Shown one piece after another: positions 23,066 to 32,440 of a stretch of 64,000 nt of DNA. Location of the stretch: positions 310,001 to 374,000 of the forward strand of contig NZ_FNDJ01000010.1 of the NCBI RefSeq assembly GCF_900099965.1, read 5' to 3'. The translations under genes were made by a program, and so were the position numbers. Every line of letters begins with the position of its first letter. Positions within the stretch are counted from its first letter, which is position 1. A model generated the notes under the pieces. The model was not told where the DNA came from. It saw only the letters and a list, made by a program, of their open reading frames with translations, and did no database searches. This stretch comes from Nonomuraea jiangxiensis. Its GTDB lineage: Bacteria > Actinomycetota > Actinomycetes > Streptosporangiales > Streptosporangiaceae.

Positions 23066-24445
23066 TCACATGTTGATCATGTGACCGGCGAGACCGTGGA
23101 TCGCCTCCTTGACCGCCTCGCCGAGCGTCGGGTGCGCGTGGACGTTGCGCGCGACCTCGTGGACCGTCAGGTCCCACTGCTGGGCCAGGGTCAGCTCCGG
23201 CAGCAGCTCGGTGACCTCGGGCCCGATCAGGTGGGCGCCGAGCAGCTCGCCGTGCGTGTTGTCGCTGATGATCTTGACGAAGCCGGTCGTGTCGCCCAGC
23301 CCGTGCGCCTTGCCGTTGGCCGTGAACGGGAACTTCGCCACCTTCACGTCGAACCCCAGCTCGCGCGCCTGCGCCTCGGTGTGCCCGAAGCTGGCCACCT
23401 GCGGCTGGCAGTAGGTCGCCCGCGGGATCATCACGTAGTCCAGCTCCATGGTCTCCGCGTTGCCGATGGTCTCGGCGGCGACGATCCCCATGGCCTCCGC
23501 GGCGTGCGCCAGCATCAGCTTGGCGGTGACGTCGCCGATGGCGAAGATGTGCGGCACGTTCGTCCGGCAGCGCCCGTCAACCGCGATGGCGCCCCGATCG
23601 GTCAGCGCCACGCCCGTCTTCTCCAGCCCGTAGCCGTCGACCCGCGGCTGGAACCCGATGGCCTGCAGCACCTTGTCCGCCTCCAGCACCTGGGTCTGGT
23701 CGCCCTTGGTGACGGTGACCTTGACGGAGGCGCCGGTGTCCTCGATGGAGTCCACGCGGGTGGAGGTCATCACCTCGATGCCGAGCCGCTTGTAGCGCTT
23801 GGCCAGCTCGGTCGACACCTCCTGGTCCTCCAGCGGCACGATCCGGTCGAGGAACTCCACGATCGTGACCTTGACACCGTAGTTGTGCAGCACGTACGCG
23901 AACTCGACCCCGATCGCGCCGGCGCCCGCGATGATGATGCTCGACGGCAGCTCCTCGGTCAGGATCTGCTCCTCGTACGTCACCACCCGCTCCGACAACT
24001 GCGTGCCCGGGATCAGCCGCGTGCTGGCCCCGGCGGCGATGATGCAGTTGGAGAACGTGATCGTCTCCCCGTTCACCTGGATCGTGTTGGCGTCCAGGAA
24101 CGTGCCGCGGCCGTCGTACTCGGTGATGGCGTTCTTCTTCATCAGGTAGTGAACGCCCTTGACCCGGCCGTCGGCCACCTTGCGGCTGCGCTGGAAGGCC
24201 GCTCCATAGTCGAAGGTGACCTCGCCGCTGATGCCGAAGGTCTTGGCCTCGTTGTGGAAGATGTGGGCGAGCTCCGCGTTGCGGAGCAGCGCCTTGGAGG
24301 GGATGCAGCCCACGTTGAGGCAGACGCCACCCCAGTACTTCTCCTCGACGACCGCGGTACGCAGCCCGAGCTGGGCAGCGCGAACCGCCGCCGTGTACCC
24401 TCCCGGACCCGCGCCGAGAACGACGACGTCATAGTGAGTGCTCAT
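23066..24445 (-). CDS. lpdA: Dihydrolipoyl dehydrogenase (E3)
   Basis: A 459-residue flavoprotein that reoxidises dihydrolipoamide with NAD+. It has the FAD motif 'VVVLGAGPGGYTAAVRAAQL', the redox-active 'WGGVCLNVGCIPSKALL', the NAD motif 'IIIAGAGAIGVEFAYVLHNY', 'FAIGDVT' and the C-terminal 'NVHAHPTLGEA', whose His-Pro-Thr and Glu complete the active site. Length and motifs are standard. It is monocistronic, and ATG 24445 has a weak SD. The 2-oxoacid dehydrogenase operon at 55-58.5 kb lacks an E3 gene, so this protein could serve it as well as pyruvate and 2-oxoglutarate dehydrogenases. Confidence 0.95.
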   Translation of the reverse strand: MSTHYDVVVLGAGPGGYTAAVRAAQLGLRTAVVEEKYWGGVCLNVGCIPSKALLRNAELAHIFHNEAKTFGISGEVTFDYGAAFQRSRKVADGRVKGVHYLMKKNAITEYDGRGTFLDANTIQVNGETITFSNCIIAAGASTRLIPGTQLSERVVTYEEQILTEELPSSIIIAGAGAIGVEFAYVLHNYGVKVTIVEFLDRIVPLEDQEVSTELAKRYKRLGIEVMTSTRVDSIEDTGASVKVTVTKGDQTQVLEADKVLQAIGFQPRVDGYGLEKTGVALTDRGAIAVDGRCRTNVPHIFAIGDVTAKLMLAHAAEAMGIVAAETIGNAETMELDYVMIPRATYCQPQVASFGHTEAQARELGFDVKVAKFPFTANGKAHGLGDTTGFVKIISDNTHGELLGAHLIGPEVTELLPELTLAQQWDLTVHEVARNVHAHPTLGEAVKEAIHGLAGHMINM

Positions 24446-24510
24446 GTGTCGGACCATACCGTTCACCCGCCGCTGCCCCGGACCCCACACCCGTCGGCCA
24501 GGATAGAGGC

Positions 24511-25161
24511 GTGATCCGGATACTCCTGGCCGACGACGAGACCATGATCCGCGCGGGGGTCGGGGCCATCCTCCAGTCCGACCCGTCGCTGCAGGTGGTG
24601 GCCGAGGCGGGCGACGGCAGGCAGGCCGTCGAGCTGGCCCTGCGGCACCGGCCCGACGTGGCGCTGCTCGACATCCGCATGCCCAGGCTGGACGGCCTGG
24701 CCGCGGCGGCCGAGCTGCGCAGGGTCGCGCCGGACACGGCGGTGGTGATGCTGACCACGTTCGGCGAGGACGACTACATCGCCAGGGCGCTGGAGGTGGG
24801 GGCGAGCGGGTTCCTGCTCAAGTCCGGCGACCCGCGCGAGCTGATCGCCGGGATCCACGCGGTGGCCGAGGGGGCGGCATACCTGTCGCCCAAGGTGGCC
24901 CAGCGGGTCATCGCCGAGATCGCGGGGGGCAGGATGGCCAAGGGGGCGCGGGCGCGCGACCGGGTCGAGGCCCTCACCGAGCGTGAGCGCCAGGTGCTCG
25001 CCCTGCTCGGCGCCGGGCTGTCCAACGCCGAGATCGCCACGCGGATGCACATCGTCGAGGGCACGGTGAAGGCGTACGTGAGCGCGATACTCACCAGACT
25101 CGACGTACGCAACCGCGTACAGGCCGCGATCATCGCCTACGAGGCCGGGTTGGTAGCCTGA
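24511..25161 (+). CDS. NarL/LuxR-family response regulator (orphan)
   Basis: A 216-residue two-component regulator. The receiver domain has acidic 'LLADDE', phospho-acceptor Asp54 in 'VALLDIRMP', Thr in 'VVMLTTFGE' and Lys in 'GFLLKSGDP'. The C-terminal LuxR helix-turn-helix is 'LTERERQVLALLGAGLSNAE' plus 'GTVKAYVSAIL'. GTG 24511 is the likely start. No histidine kinase gene adjoins it, so its partner is elsewhere or it works without phosphorylation. pyrD begins 7 bases downstream and is probably cotranscribed; this is a gene-order oddity, not evidence that it controls pyrimidine synthesis. Confidence 0.92.
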   Translation: MIRILLADDETMIRAGVGAILQSDPSLQVVAEAGDGRQAVELALRHRPDVALLDIRMPRLDGLAAAAELRRVAPDTAVVMLTTFGEDDYIARALEVGASGFLLKSGDPRELIAGIHAVAEGAAYLSPKVAQRVIAEIAGGRMAKGARARDRVEALTERERQVLALLGAGLSNAEIATRMHIVEGTVKAYVSAILTRLDVRNRVQAAIIAYEAGLVA

Positions 25162-25167
25162 CCCGTG

Positions 25168-26220
<1,053 letters not shown>

Positions 26221-26239
26221 AGCCCCCTAAAGTAGGACG

Positions 26240-26794
26240 GTGATTGACGAAGTACCACTTTCCGGCGGCGTCACCCTGCGCCTGATCACCGAGCAGGACG
26301 CCGACGCCCTGGCCGACGCCTACGTCCGCAATCGCGACCACCTGCTGCCGTGGGAGCCGCGCAGGCCCGCGGACTTCTTCACGCCGCAGGGCCAGGCCGA
26401 CCGCCTGAAGGACGTGCTGGACCAGTACGCGCGGGGCCAGGCGGTGCCCTGGGCGCTGGCCGACGGCGACCTGGTCGTGGGCCGCGTGACGCTCAACACC
26501 ATCGTCCGCGGCCCGTTCCTCAACGCCGACCTCGGCTACTGGGTGGACGGCGGCTACACCGGCCGCGGCCTCGCCACGGAGGCCGTGGTCGCGGTGTGCC
26601 GGATCGCCGACGAGATCCTGGGCCTGCACCGGATCGCGGCCAGCACCCTGCTGCACAACGAGTCCTCGCAGAGCGTGCTGCGCAGGACCGGCTTCGAGCT
26701 GGTGGGCACCGCGCCGAACTACCTGGAGATCGACGGACGCTGGCAGGACTGCCGTATCTACCAGCGCATCCTCAACGACCGCCCCGCCTTCTGA
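26240..26794 (+). CDS. GNAT-family N-acetyltransferase (RimJ/RimL-like)
   Basis: A 184-residue acetyltransferase. 'GVTLRLITEQDADALADAYV' opens the fold; 'DLGYWVDGGYTGRGLATEAV' holds the acetyl-CoA pyrophosphate loop (GYTGRGLA), and 'NESSQSVLRRTGFELVGTAP' is the RimJ/RimL C-terminal signature. Such enzymes acetylate protein N-termini (for example S5 or L12) or small molecules. GTG 26240 is 19 bases after the pyrD stop, so it is likely the last gene of that transcript. Substrate not predictable. Confidence 0.9.
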   Translation: MIDEVPLSGGVTLRLITEQDADALADAYVRNRDHLLPWEPRRPADFFTPQGQADRLKDVLDQYARGQAVPWALADGDLVVGRVTLNTIVRGPFLNADLGYWVDGGYTGRGLATEAVVAVCRIADEILGLHRIAASTLLHNESSQSVLRRTGFELVGTAPNYLEIDGRWQDCRIYQRILNDRPAF

Positions 26795-26825
26795 GCCACC
26801 AGGGACCTGGTCCGGCGCGGGCAGG

Positions 26826-28418
26826 TCACATGCTGGGCCGGGTGGACTCCGCGTCGTGCGTCATGGCGTCGATGCGTTCGAGCACGGCGTCCACCCGCAC
26901 CACGCCGGGCCGGTGCGGGCGCCGCCGCTGCCACGGGTGCGGCCCGGCGAGCGGCCGGTATTCCACCCCGATCGCGTCCAGCCGCCCCAGATGCCGCTCC
27001 AGCCGCCCCTCGAACCCGTCGGCGGCCGTGCCCGACCAGGCCACCTCGGCCAGCGCGCAGGCCCGCGGCCACAGGCGGTAGTCCACCGTGCGGGCGTCCG
27101 GCACCCGTTCGGTCCACAACTGCGCCTGCACCCCCACGACGTGGGCGCGTTCCTCGTCCGTCCACTCCTCGGGAGCGGGCCGGAACGCGGCCACGTCCGC
27201 GACGGTGATCGCCTCGCCGATGGCCAACGGCTCGTCGGCCGAGGCCGCCTCGGCGTAGTCGAAGTACAGCGGGAACACGGGAGTCGCCACCACGTCGTGC
27301 CCGGCCGCGGCCGCCCGCCGCCCCACGCCCATGCCACGCCACGGCATGACCAGCGTGTCCTGCCGCAGCCCGCCGCTGACGAACGCCTCGTCCCACACCA
27401 CCGTCCGCGTGCCCCGCTCGGCCAGCGCGTCGGCCAGCCGCCGCAGGAACCACCCCTGCAGGTCGTTGACGGTGGCCAGGCCGAGCGAGTCGCGGTAGGC
27501 GGAGATCTCCGCCGACGCGGCCCAGTGGTCGAGCACCACCTCGTCGCCGCCGATGTGCACGTAAGGCGTCTCGCCCAGCGCCCCGATCAGCTCGTCGAAG
27601 ATCGTCGTGAGGAACTCGACGGTCGGCGGCAGCGGCGACAGGATCGCGGGGGAGATGCCCCATCGGTCGAGCACGTCGTACCGCTCCCCGGTGGCGCCCA
27701 GCGCCGGGTAGGCGGCCAGGATCGCCGAGGCGTGCCCCGGCACGTCGATCTCCGGCACGACCGTGACGTTCCTGGCGCGGGCGTAGGCGCCGATCTCGGC
27801 CAGGTCGTCGAGCGTGTAGTAGCCGCCGTGCGGGATCTCCTCGTACGTCACCGGGTCCCGGTGGTGCCCGACCGCCGTACGCGGCCGGTGCGAGGACACC
27901 TCGTGCAGCAGCGGGTACGCCTTCGACTCCACCCGCCACCCCTGGTCGTCGACCAGATGGAGGTGGAGCCGGTTGAGCTTGTGCATCGCCATCAGGTCGA
28001 CCAGCCGCAGGACCTCCCGCTTGGGGAAGAAGTGCCGCGCCACGTCGAAGTGCAGCCCGCGCCACCCGAACCGGGGCGCGTCCTCGATCCGCACCCCCGG
28101 CACGGGCCACGAGCCCCCGCCCGCGAGCCGGTAGGAGGCGTCGGGCAGCAACTGGTGCAACGACTGCGCCGCGTAGAACGCCCCGGCCGGCCCGCCGGCC
28201 GCGATCTCGACCCCGCGGGACCCGGTCGTCAGCCGGTAGGCCTCCTCGCCCAGCGCTGGATCCCGCCGTACGTCGATCTCGCCCGAGTCCCCGGGCCGCA
28301 GGTCGAGCATGGGCAGGGCGAGGCGTACGGCGTCGAGCAGATCACCGGACACCGTCGCCCCGGAGCTCAGCTCGTAAGAACCGGAAAGATCACTGAACAG
28401 TCCTGGACGAGGAATCAT
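26826..28418 (-). CDS. Beta-N-acetylhexosaminidase, GH20
   Basis: A 530-residue glycosidase releasing terminal GlcNAc or GalNAc. The N-terminal 110 residues form the GH20b-like domain, followed by the TIM barrel starting 'FGWRGLHFDVARHFFPKREV'. The catalytic Asp-Glu pair is in 'PYVHIGGDEVVLDHW', and Trp residues of the active site are in 'GVQAQLWTERV'. No signal peptide is seen, so it should act in the cytosol. ATG 28418 overlaps the stop of the upstream amidase gene by 4 bases (ATGA), so the two are translationally coupled. This suggests a job in breaking down or recycling wall-derived amino sugars. Confidence 0.92.
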   Translation of the reverse strand: MIPRPGLFSDLSGSYELSSGATVSGDLLDAVRLALPMLDLRPGDSGEIDVRRDPALGEEAYRLTTGSRGVEIAAGGPAGAFYAAQSLHQLLPDASYRLAGGGSWPVPGVRIEDAPRFGWRGLHFDVARHFFPKREVLRLVDLMAMHKLNRLHLHLVDDQGWRVESKAYPLLHEVSSHRPRTAVGHHRDPVTYEEIPHGGYYTLDDLAEIGAYARARNVTVVPEIDVPGHASAILAAYPALGATGERYDVLDRWGISPAILSPLPPTVEFLTTIFDELIGALGETPYVHIGGDEVVLDHWAASAEISAYRDSLGLATVNDLQGWFLRRLADALAERGTRTVVWDEAFVSGGLRQDTLVMPWRGMGVGRRAAAAGHDVVATPVFPLYFDYAEAASADEPLAIGEAITVADVAAFRPAPEEWTDEERAHVVGVQAQLWTERVPDARTVDYRLWPRACALAEVAWSGTAADGFEGRLERHLGRLDAIGVEYRPLAGPHPWQRRRPHRPGVVRVDAVLERIDAMTHDAESTRPSM

Positions 28419-29290
28419 GCTTCGAGATAGTGGTGCAATCCGTTCGCCAGCGCCACCGCGATCTTCTGCCGGAACTTCGCGTTGGTGAACTTGGCCGCCT
28501 CCGTGGCGTTGCGCATGTTGCCGCACTCGACGAAGATCTTCGGCACCGTGGACAGGTTGAGCCCGCCGAGGTCGTCGCGGAAGTCGAGCGCCGCGCGGCC
28601 GAGGTAGGTGGAGTATGACAGCCCCGTGCCCGCGGCGAACGCCTCGCGTACGGCGAGCCCCAGCCGGCGCGACGCGGCGACCACCTTGTCCACCGGGCCG
28701 CCGATCTTCTTGGGCATGATGACGTGGAAGCCGTGCGCGGTCGATGCCGCGCCGTCGGCGTGCACCGAGATCGCGGCGTCGGCGTCGGCCCGGTTGCCGA
28801 TCGCGGCCCGCTCGGTGACGCAGGGGCCGACGCTGTCGTTGTCCTGCCTGGTCAGCTTGACCGTGGCACCCCGGGCGCGCAGGATCTTGGCCAGCCGCCT
28901 GGAGACGTCCCAGGTGAAGGCGGCCTCGCTGTAGCCGCCGTTGGTGGCCGTGCCGGTGGTGTCGCAGTCCTTCCACTGGGTCAGCACGTTGACCTGGCGG
29001 CTGATGGCCCCCGGGTCGCGGTAGTTGCCGCCGTTGTGGCCGGGGTCGATGACGACGACCTTGCCGTCGAGCGGCTTGCTCGGCCGCGCGGGGAAGGGGG
29101 TGGGCGCCGGTGTGCCCGGTGCCGGCTCGGAGGGCTGGGCTCGCGTCGCGTCCCGCGCGGAGGAGGGGGTCCGCGTCTCAGCGTGCGCGTGTGCGGTCTG
29201 GCCTGCGCCGGCGCCACCGTAGGCGGTGTTGCCGCAGGCGGAGACGATCAGGCCGCAGATGGCGAGGACCGAGGCCGGGAGAGCACGCAT
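28415..29290 (-). CDS. N-acetylmuramoyl-L-alanine amidase lipoprotein (Amidase_3)
   Basis: A 291-residue exported amidase that cuts the lactyl-peptide bond of peptidoglycan. The N-terminus has a lipobox (LIVSAC, Cys near 19), then a Pro/Thr/Ala-rich spacer to about residue 72. The catalytic domain shows zinc ligands in 'VVIDPGHNGG', 'GGYSEAAFTWDV' and 'AISVHADGA', and the catalytic Glu in 'KIFVECGNMRN'. An inserted loop carries Cys residues ('WKDCDTT', 'GPCVTE') that could form a disulfide. ATG 29290 fits the lipoprotein signal. It is the first gene of a two-gene operon with the hexosaminidase. Confidence 0.92.
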   Translation of the reverse strand: MRALPASVLAICGLIVSACGNTAYGGAGAGQTAHAHAETRTPSSARDATRAQPSEPAPGTPAPTPFPARPSKPLDGKVVVIDPGHNGGNYRDPGAISRQVNVLTQWKDCDTTGTATNGGYSEAAFTWDVSRRLAKILRARGATVKLTRQDNDSVGPCVTERAAIGNRADADAAISVHADGAASTAHGFHVIMPKKIGGPVDKVVAASRRLGLAVREAFAAGTGLSYSTYLGRAALDFRDDLGGLNLSTVPKIFVECGNMRNATEAAKFTNAKFRQKIAVALANGLHHYLEA

Positions 29291-29421
29291 GGCCTCAAAC
29301 CTACGGCACGCCGCGCGGTGGGGCCCGCCTTATGCGGGCCAGGACACGGCGACCGCACCTCGTGGTCAGCACCCGGCGCGCTCACGGCCGCGTGGTCCGT
29401 GCGGGCGCCGGCCGGACGTCC

Positions 29422-29694
29422 TCACCAGTCGTGCCGTCGTCCCACGGGCGCCACGTGCTCGCCGACCCCCTGCCGCTCCAGCAGGGCGGCCAGCTCCCGC
29501 GCGTCCTCGGCGTCGAGGCCGAGGACGACGCGGGGGCGGCCCCACGGATGGTCCAGCGAGTGGGCGACGTAGCTGGCGACCGATTCCCCGCCGCCGTCGG
29601 CGGCCCGGCCCCGGCCCGTGCGCCACTGTCCCCAGGCGCGTTCGAGTTCGGCGGCGGCGCGCTGGGCGCAAGACACCAGTTCCGGATCACGCAT
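29422..29694 (-). CDS. Small hypothetical protein (90 aa)
   Basis: A 90-residue soluble protein with a GGGGGAAC Shine-Dalgarno 8 bases before ATG 29694, which supports translation. It is rich in Ala, Glu and Arg, with an amphipathic N-terminal helix ('ELVSCAQRAAAELERAWGQW') and a central Trp/Pro segment. The form 'PRVVLGLDAEDARELAALLE' suggests an alpha/beta fold. I recognise no family. It lies between the amidase and LacI genes on the minus strand; a GC stem-loop with an AT loop at 29322-29340 could end its transcript. Confidence 0.6.
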   Translation of the reverse strand: MRDPELVSCAQRAAAELERAWGQWRTGRGRAADGGGESVASYVAHSLDHPWGRPRVVLGLDAEDARELAALLERQGVGEHVAPVGRRHDW

Positions 29695-29766
29695 GACTGT
29701 TCCCCCGGATCAGATCGTGACCGGCGGAAAACCGGCCACAATTAGCATGACCCGACCGAGTAAACC

Positions 29767-29792
29767 GCCGTGCGGCACCGTCGCCGCACGGC
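29767..29792 (-). terminator. Stem-loop after the LacI gene
   Basis: GCCGTGCGGC (29767-29776) pairs perfectly with GCCGCACGGC (29783-29792) around a 6-base loop, about 45 bases downstream of the LacI stop on the minus strand. Confidence 0.55.
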
Positions 29793-29836
29793 TTGACGCA
29801 GGTTTGGCGCTCTCTTGGGCGGGTCCCGTGTCCCGC

Positions 29837-30892
29837 CTAGGAGAGCACGGGCCCCGTGCTCCGCCGCACGATCAGCTCCGGTCGGATCTCCCGCAGGCGC
29901 GAGACCTTGGCGGGATCGCCGATCCGGTCGCTCAGTAACGCGGCCGCCGACCTGCCCATGGCCCGTCGGGGCTGGTCGACCGAGGTGAGCGAGATGTGGC
30001 GGGAGGCCGACAGGTGCGTGTTGTCGTACCCCACCACCGACAGATCGTCCGGCACGCTCAGGCCCAGTTCGCCGGCGGCCGAGAGCACGCCGAGCGCGAC
30101 CACGTCGTTGGCGGCGAAGATCGCCGTGGGCCTGGGGTCGCGGCTCAGCAGCGCGAGCGCCGCCTCCCGGCCACCGTCCTCGGTGGAGTCCGCAGCCTCG
30201 ACCATGATGTACGGCGCCAGCGAGTGCCGGCGCATCGCCACGAGGTAGCCCTCGCAGCGTGACGACCGCTGGCCCTCGATGTGCGCGATCCGCTTGTGGC
30301 CCAGTCCGACCAGGTGGTCGATGGCCAGACGGGCGCCGAGCTGGTCGTCGTCGACCACGATGTCGACGCCGTCGAGCTCGATGTCACGTTCCCCGACCAC
30401 CACGGTCGGGGTGTAGGCGGTGGCCTCGATCAGGGTCTCGCTGGTCGGCGCGATGCCCAGCAGGATCAGCCCGTCGACCCTGAGCTCGAGGAAGGACTCC
30501 ACGGCCTCGTCCTCGAACGCCGGGTCCCACTGGCTGTTCCCGATCAGCATGCGCAGACCGTCGCCGTGCAGGCTCTCTTGCAGGCCGTCGAGAGTTTCGG
30601 CGTAGAAGGGGTTGTGGAGGTTGGCGACGAGCGCACCCACCAGGTGGGTACGGCCCTCGACCAGGCTGCGAGCCACCGCGTTCGGCCGGTAGCCGAGCTC
30701 GCGGGCCGCCTGCAGCACGGCCTGCCGCCGGTGTTCACTCACGTGCGGGGAACCACGCAGCACGAGAGAGACCAGGGATTTCGAGACGCCGGCTCGCTCG
30801 GCGACATTGCGGATTGTGGGTCTGGGCCGAGGCAGCGTATCTACCTCTCTTAGCTCCGTAATAGTTGAAGTGTTGACGGGCGGTCCTGACAT
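29837..30892 (-). CDS. LacI-family transcriptional regulator
   Basis: A 351-residue repressor. The helix-turn-helix is 'TIRNVAERAGVSKSLVSLVL', followed by the hinge helix 'RPNAVARSL' and a sugar-binding-type sensor with 'IFAANDVVALGVLSAAGELG' and 'DDLSVVGYDNTHLSASRHIS'. About 22 extra residues precede the DNA-binding domain. ATG 30892 has GGGGGAG upstream; a longer start at 30934 is less likely. The divergent neighbour is a TetR gene 155 bases away, so the two regulators share a promoter region and one may control the other. No transport or sugar genes adjoin it. Confidence 0.92.
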   Translation of the reverse strand: MSGPPVNTSTITELREVDTLPRPRPTIRNVAERAGVSKSLVSLVLRGSPHVSEHRRQAVLQAARELGYRPNAVARSLVEGRTHLVGALVANLHNPFYAETLDGLQESLHGDGLRMLIGNSQWDPAFEDEAVESFLELRVDGLILLGIAPTSETLIEATAYTPTVVVGERDIELDGVDIVVDDDQLGARLAIDHLVGLGHKRIAHIEGQRSSRCEGYLVAMRRHSLAPYIMVEAADSTEDGGREAALALLSRDPRPTAIFAANDVVALGVLSAAGELGLSVPDDLSVVGYDNTHLSASRHISLTSVDQPRRAMGRSAAALLSDRIGDPAKVSRLREIRPELIVRRSTGPVLS

Positions 30893-31047
30893 GTGTCTCC
30901 CCCGCGATGCGGAAATGGGCACCTGTCTGACCAAACGATCGAGTTAGCCGCAGGGTACGGCTTCCGTTACGGATTGCCTAGGAGATCCAGATATTGACTG
31001 GATAGCCACACGTCAGTGGCGGACACGCTGTCGGATACTGTGCAGGG

Positions 31048-31698
31048 GTGACACCCGGGAAGTCAGCCGAGACGGCGCGTCCGGCGCGGCGCAGGCTGAG
31101 CGTAGACCGTCGTCGTGAGGAGCTCATGGCGGCCGCGCTGGAGCTGTTCAGCAAGCGCGACGCGGAGGACGTCTCGATCGACGACGTGGCCGCGGCGGCG
31201 GGCGCTTCGCGGGCCCTGGTCTACCACTACTTCGGCGGCAAGCAGGAGCTCTACGTGGCCGCGCTGAGGAGCGCGGCGGACCGGCTGGAGTCCCGGCTAC
31301 GGCCGCACGAGGGCGGCACGTCGCTCGACGAGCTGGCCTCCGGGCTCAGGCGCTACTTCGACTTCGTCGAGGAGCACGCGACCGGCTTCGCCGCGCTGCT
31401 GCGGGGCGGGCCCGCCAACCGGGCGGGCGAGGTGGGCGAGATCGTCGACGGCGTGCGCCAGCGGCTGTTCCGCCTGATCCTGCGGCAGATGCGGGTCGAG
31501 GAGCCGAGCCCGGTGCTGCGCACGACGCTGCGGTCGTGGATCGCCTCGGTGGAGACGGCCGGCCTCGACTGGCTGGAGCACCGCGACGTCGAGCGGCCGA
31601 CGCTCGAGAAGATGCTCGTCGATCACATGGTGGCGCTGCTCGGCGTCGCCGCCTCTTATGACGGGGAGGTCGCCGGCCTGCTCGAACGGCTGGCGTGA
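31048..31698 (+). CDS. TetR-family transcriptional regulator
   Basis: A 216-residue repressor. The N-terminal helix-turn-helix is 'VSIDDVAAAAGASRALVYHY' with the family 'YFGGKQEL' finish, and the C-terminal part is an all-helical ligand domain. GTG 31048 follows a G-rich SD. It is divergent from the LacI gene. No enzyme or transporter is beside it, so its target and ligand are unknown; the triple operator at 19217-19290 and the palindromes at 61837-61877 are TetR-like sites in the window without an assigned regulator. Confidence 0.92.
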   Translation: MTPGKSAETARPARRRLSVDRRREELMAAALELFSKRDAEDVSIDDVAAAAGASRALVYHYFGGKQELYVAALRSAADRLESRLRPHEGGTSLDELASGLRRYFDFVEEHATGFAALLRGGPANRAGEVGEIVDGVRQRLFRLILRQMRVEEPSPVLRTTLRSWIASVETAGLDWLEHRDVERPTLEKMLVDHMVALLGVAASYDGEVAGLLERLA

Positions 31699-31850
31699 GC
31701 GGCTCTCCAGAACGCCGCCGTGCGGGCGGGCGGATCACCCTCGGTGACGGCGGGTGGACTCGGGCACGACCGGCGGGAGGCATGACTGACGGGAAGGATG
31801 GCGCCGGGCGGGCGGCGCCAACTTCCCGTGCGACGTCACGTCGTCACTGC

Positions 31851-31878
31851 GGTGGACCGGGCCACTGCCTGGTCCACC
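31851..31878. terminator. Possible stem-loop downstream of bldC
   Basis: GGTGGACC (31851-31858) and GGTCCACC (31871-31878) form an 8-bp stem with a 12-base loop, 37 bases past the bldC stop. The long loop makes this only a moderate candidate. Confidence 0.35.
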
Positions 31879-31914
31879 CCTTCAACCCCCCTGAGGTCGG
31901 TGACGACCCTGCGA

Positions 31915-32118
31915 CTACTCCGAGCGCTGCTGCGGAATGCCCGCGAGCAGCGCGCGTACCTCGGTCTCCCGGTAACGCCGATGACCGCCGAGGGTTCGAA
32001 TCGACGTCAACTTGCCCGCCTTGGCCCACCGCGTAACGGTCTTGGGGTCGACCCTGAACATGGTCGCGACCTCAGCGGGCGTGAGCAGTGGCTCGGCCTC
32101 GGGTGTACGAGCTGACAT
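31915..32118 (-). CDS. bldC: BldC, small MerR-like developmental regulator
   Basis: A 67-residue DNA-binding protein, essentially one MerR-type winged helix: 'LLTPAEVATMFRVDPKTVTR' then 'WAKAGKLTSIRTLGGHRRYR'. The length and sequence match BldC, which in Streptomyces binds direct repeats cooperatively and controls the timing of development. AGGAGAGG about 9 bases before ATG 32118 supports the start. The neighbours (a conserved unknown, then an amino acid dehydrogenase) match the bldC region of Streptomyces, which strengthens the assignment. A long upstream region without a gene suggests a complex promoter or a long 5' leader. Confidence 0.95.
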   Translation of the reverse strand: MSARTPEAEPLLTPAEVATMFRVDPKTVTRWAKAGKLTSIRTLGGHRRYRETEVRALLAGIPQQRSE

Positions 32119-32440
32119 TTGTGCGGCCTCTCCTCCGTGTGGACCGGCATAGCGATCCTGTGACTGCCTTTGCGCGTGTCACGGATGTCCCCCTATGGCA
32201 CAGAGCGTGCGGCTTTTCTGAGCCATATGCGGCATCACCCGATGTGACCATACCGCCACGCAGAGCGATTGGCGAGCCCTTCTTTGACCCAACTGCCCGC
32301 CCCCATGGCGATGTCACGCTCGGTGATTCTAGCGACACGGTTCGTGGTATCGCAGTGAAAACGGCAAACTACTCAGTTCGCAGAAGAGAGCAGCCGCGAG
32401 ACGTGACCTACTCATGCAGGTCAGACGGCCGTATTGGGGC
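32119..32440. other. Upstream region of bldC without a gene
   Basis: A 322-base gap, visibly less GC-rich than its surroundings, between bldC and the 3' end of the conserved unknown gene. It should hold the bldC promoter; a minus-strand TAGAAT at 32331-32326 is a possible -10 element but has no convincing -35. A plus-strand open frame crossing it lacks an SD and has atypical composition, so I do not call it. Confidence 0.5.
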
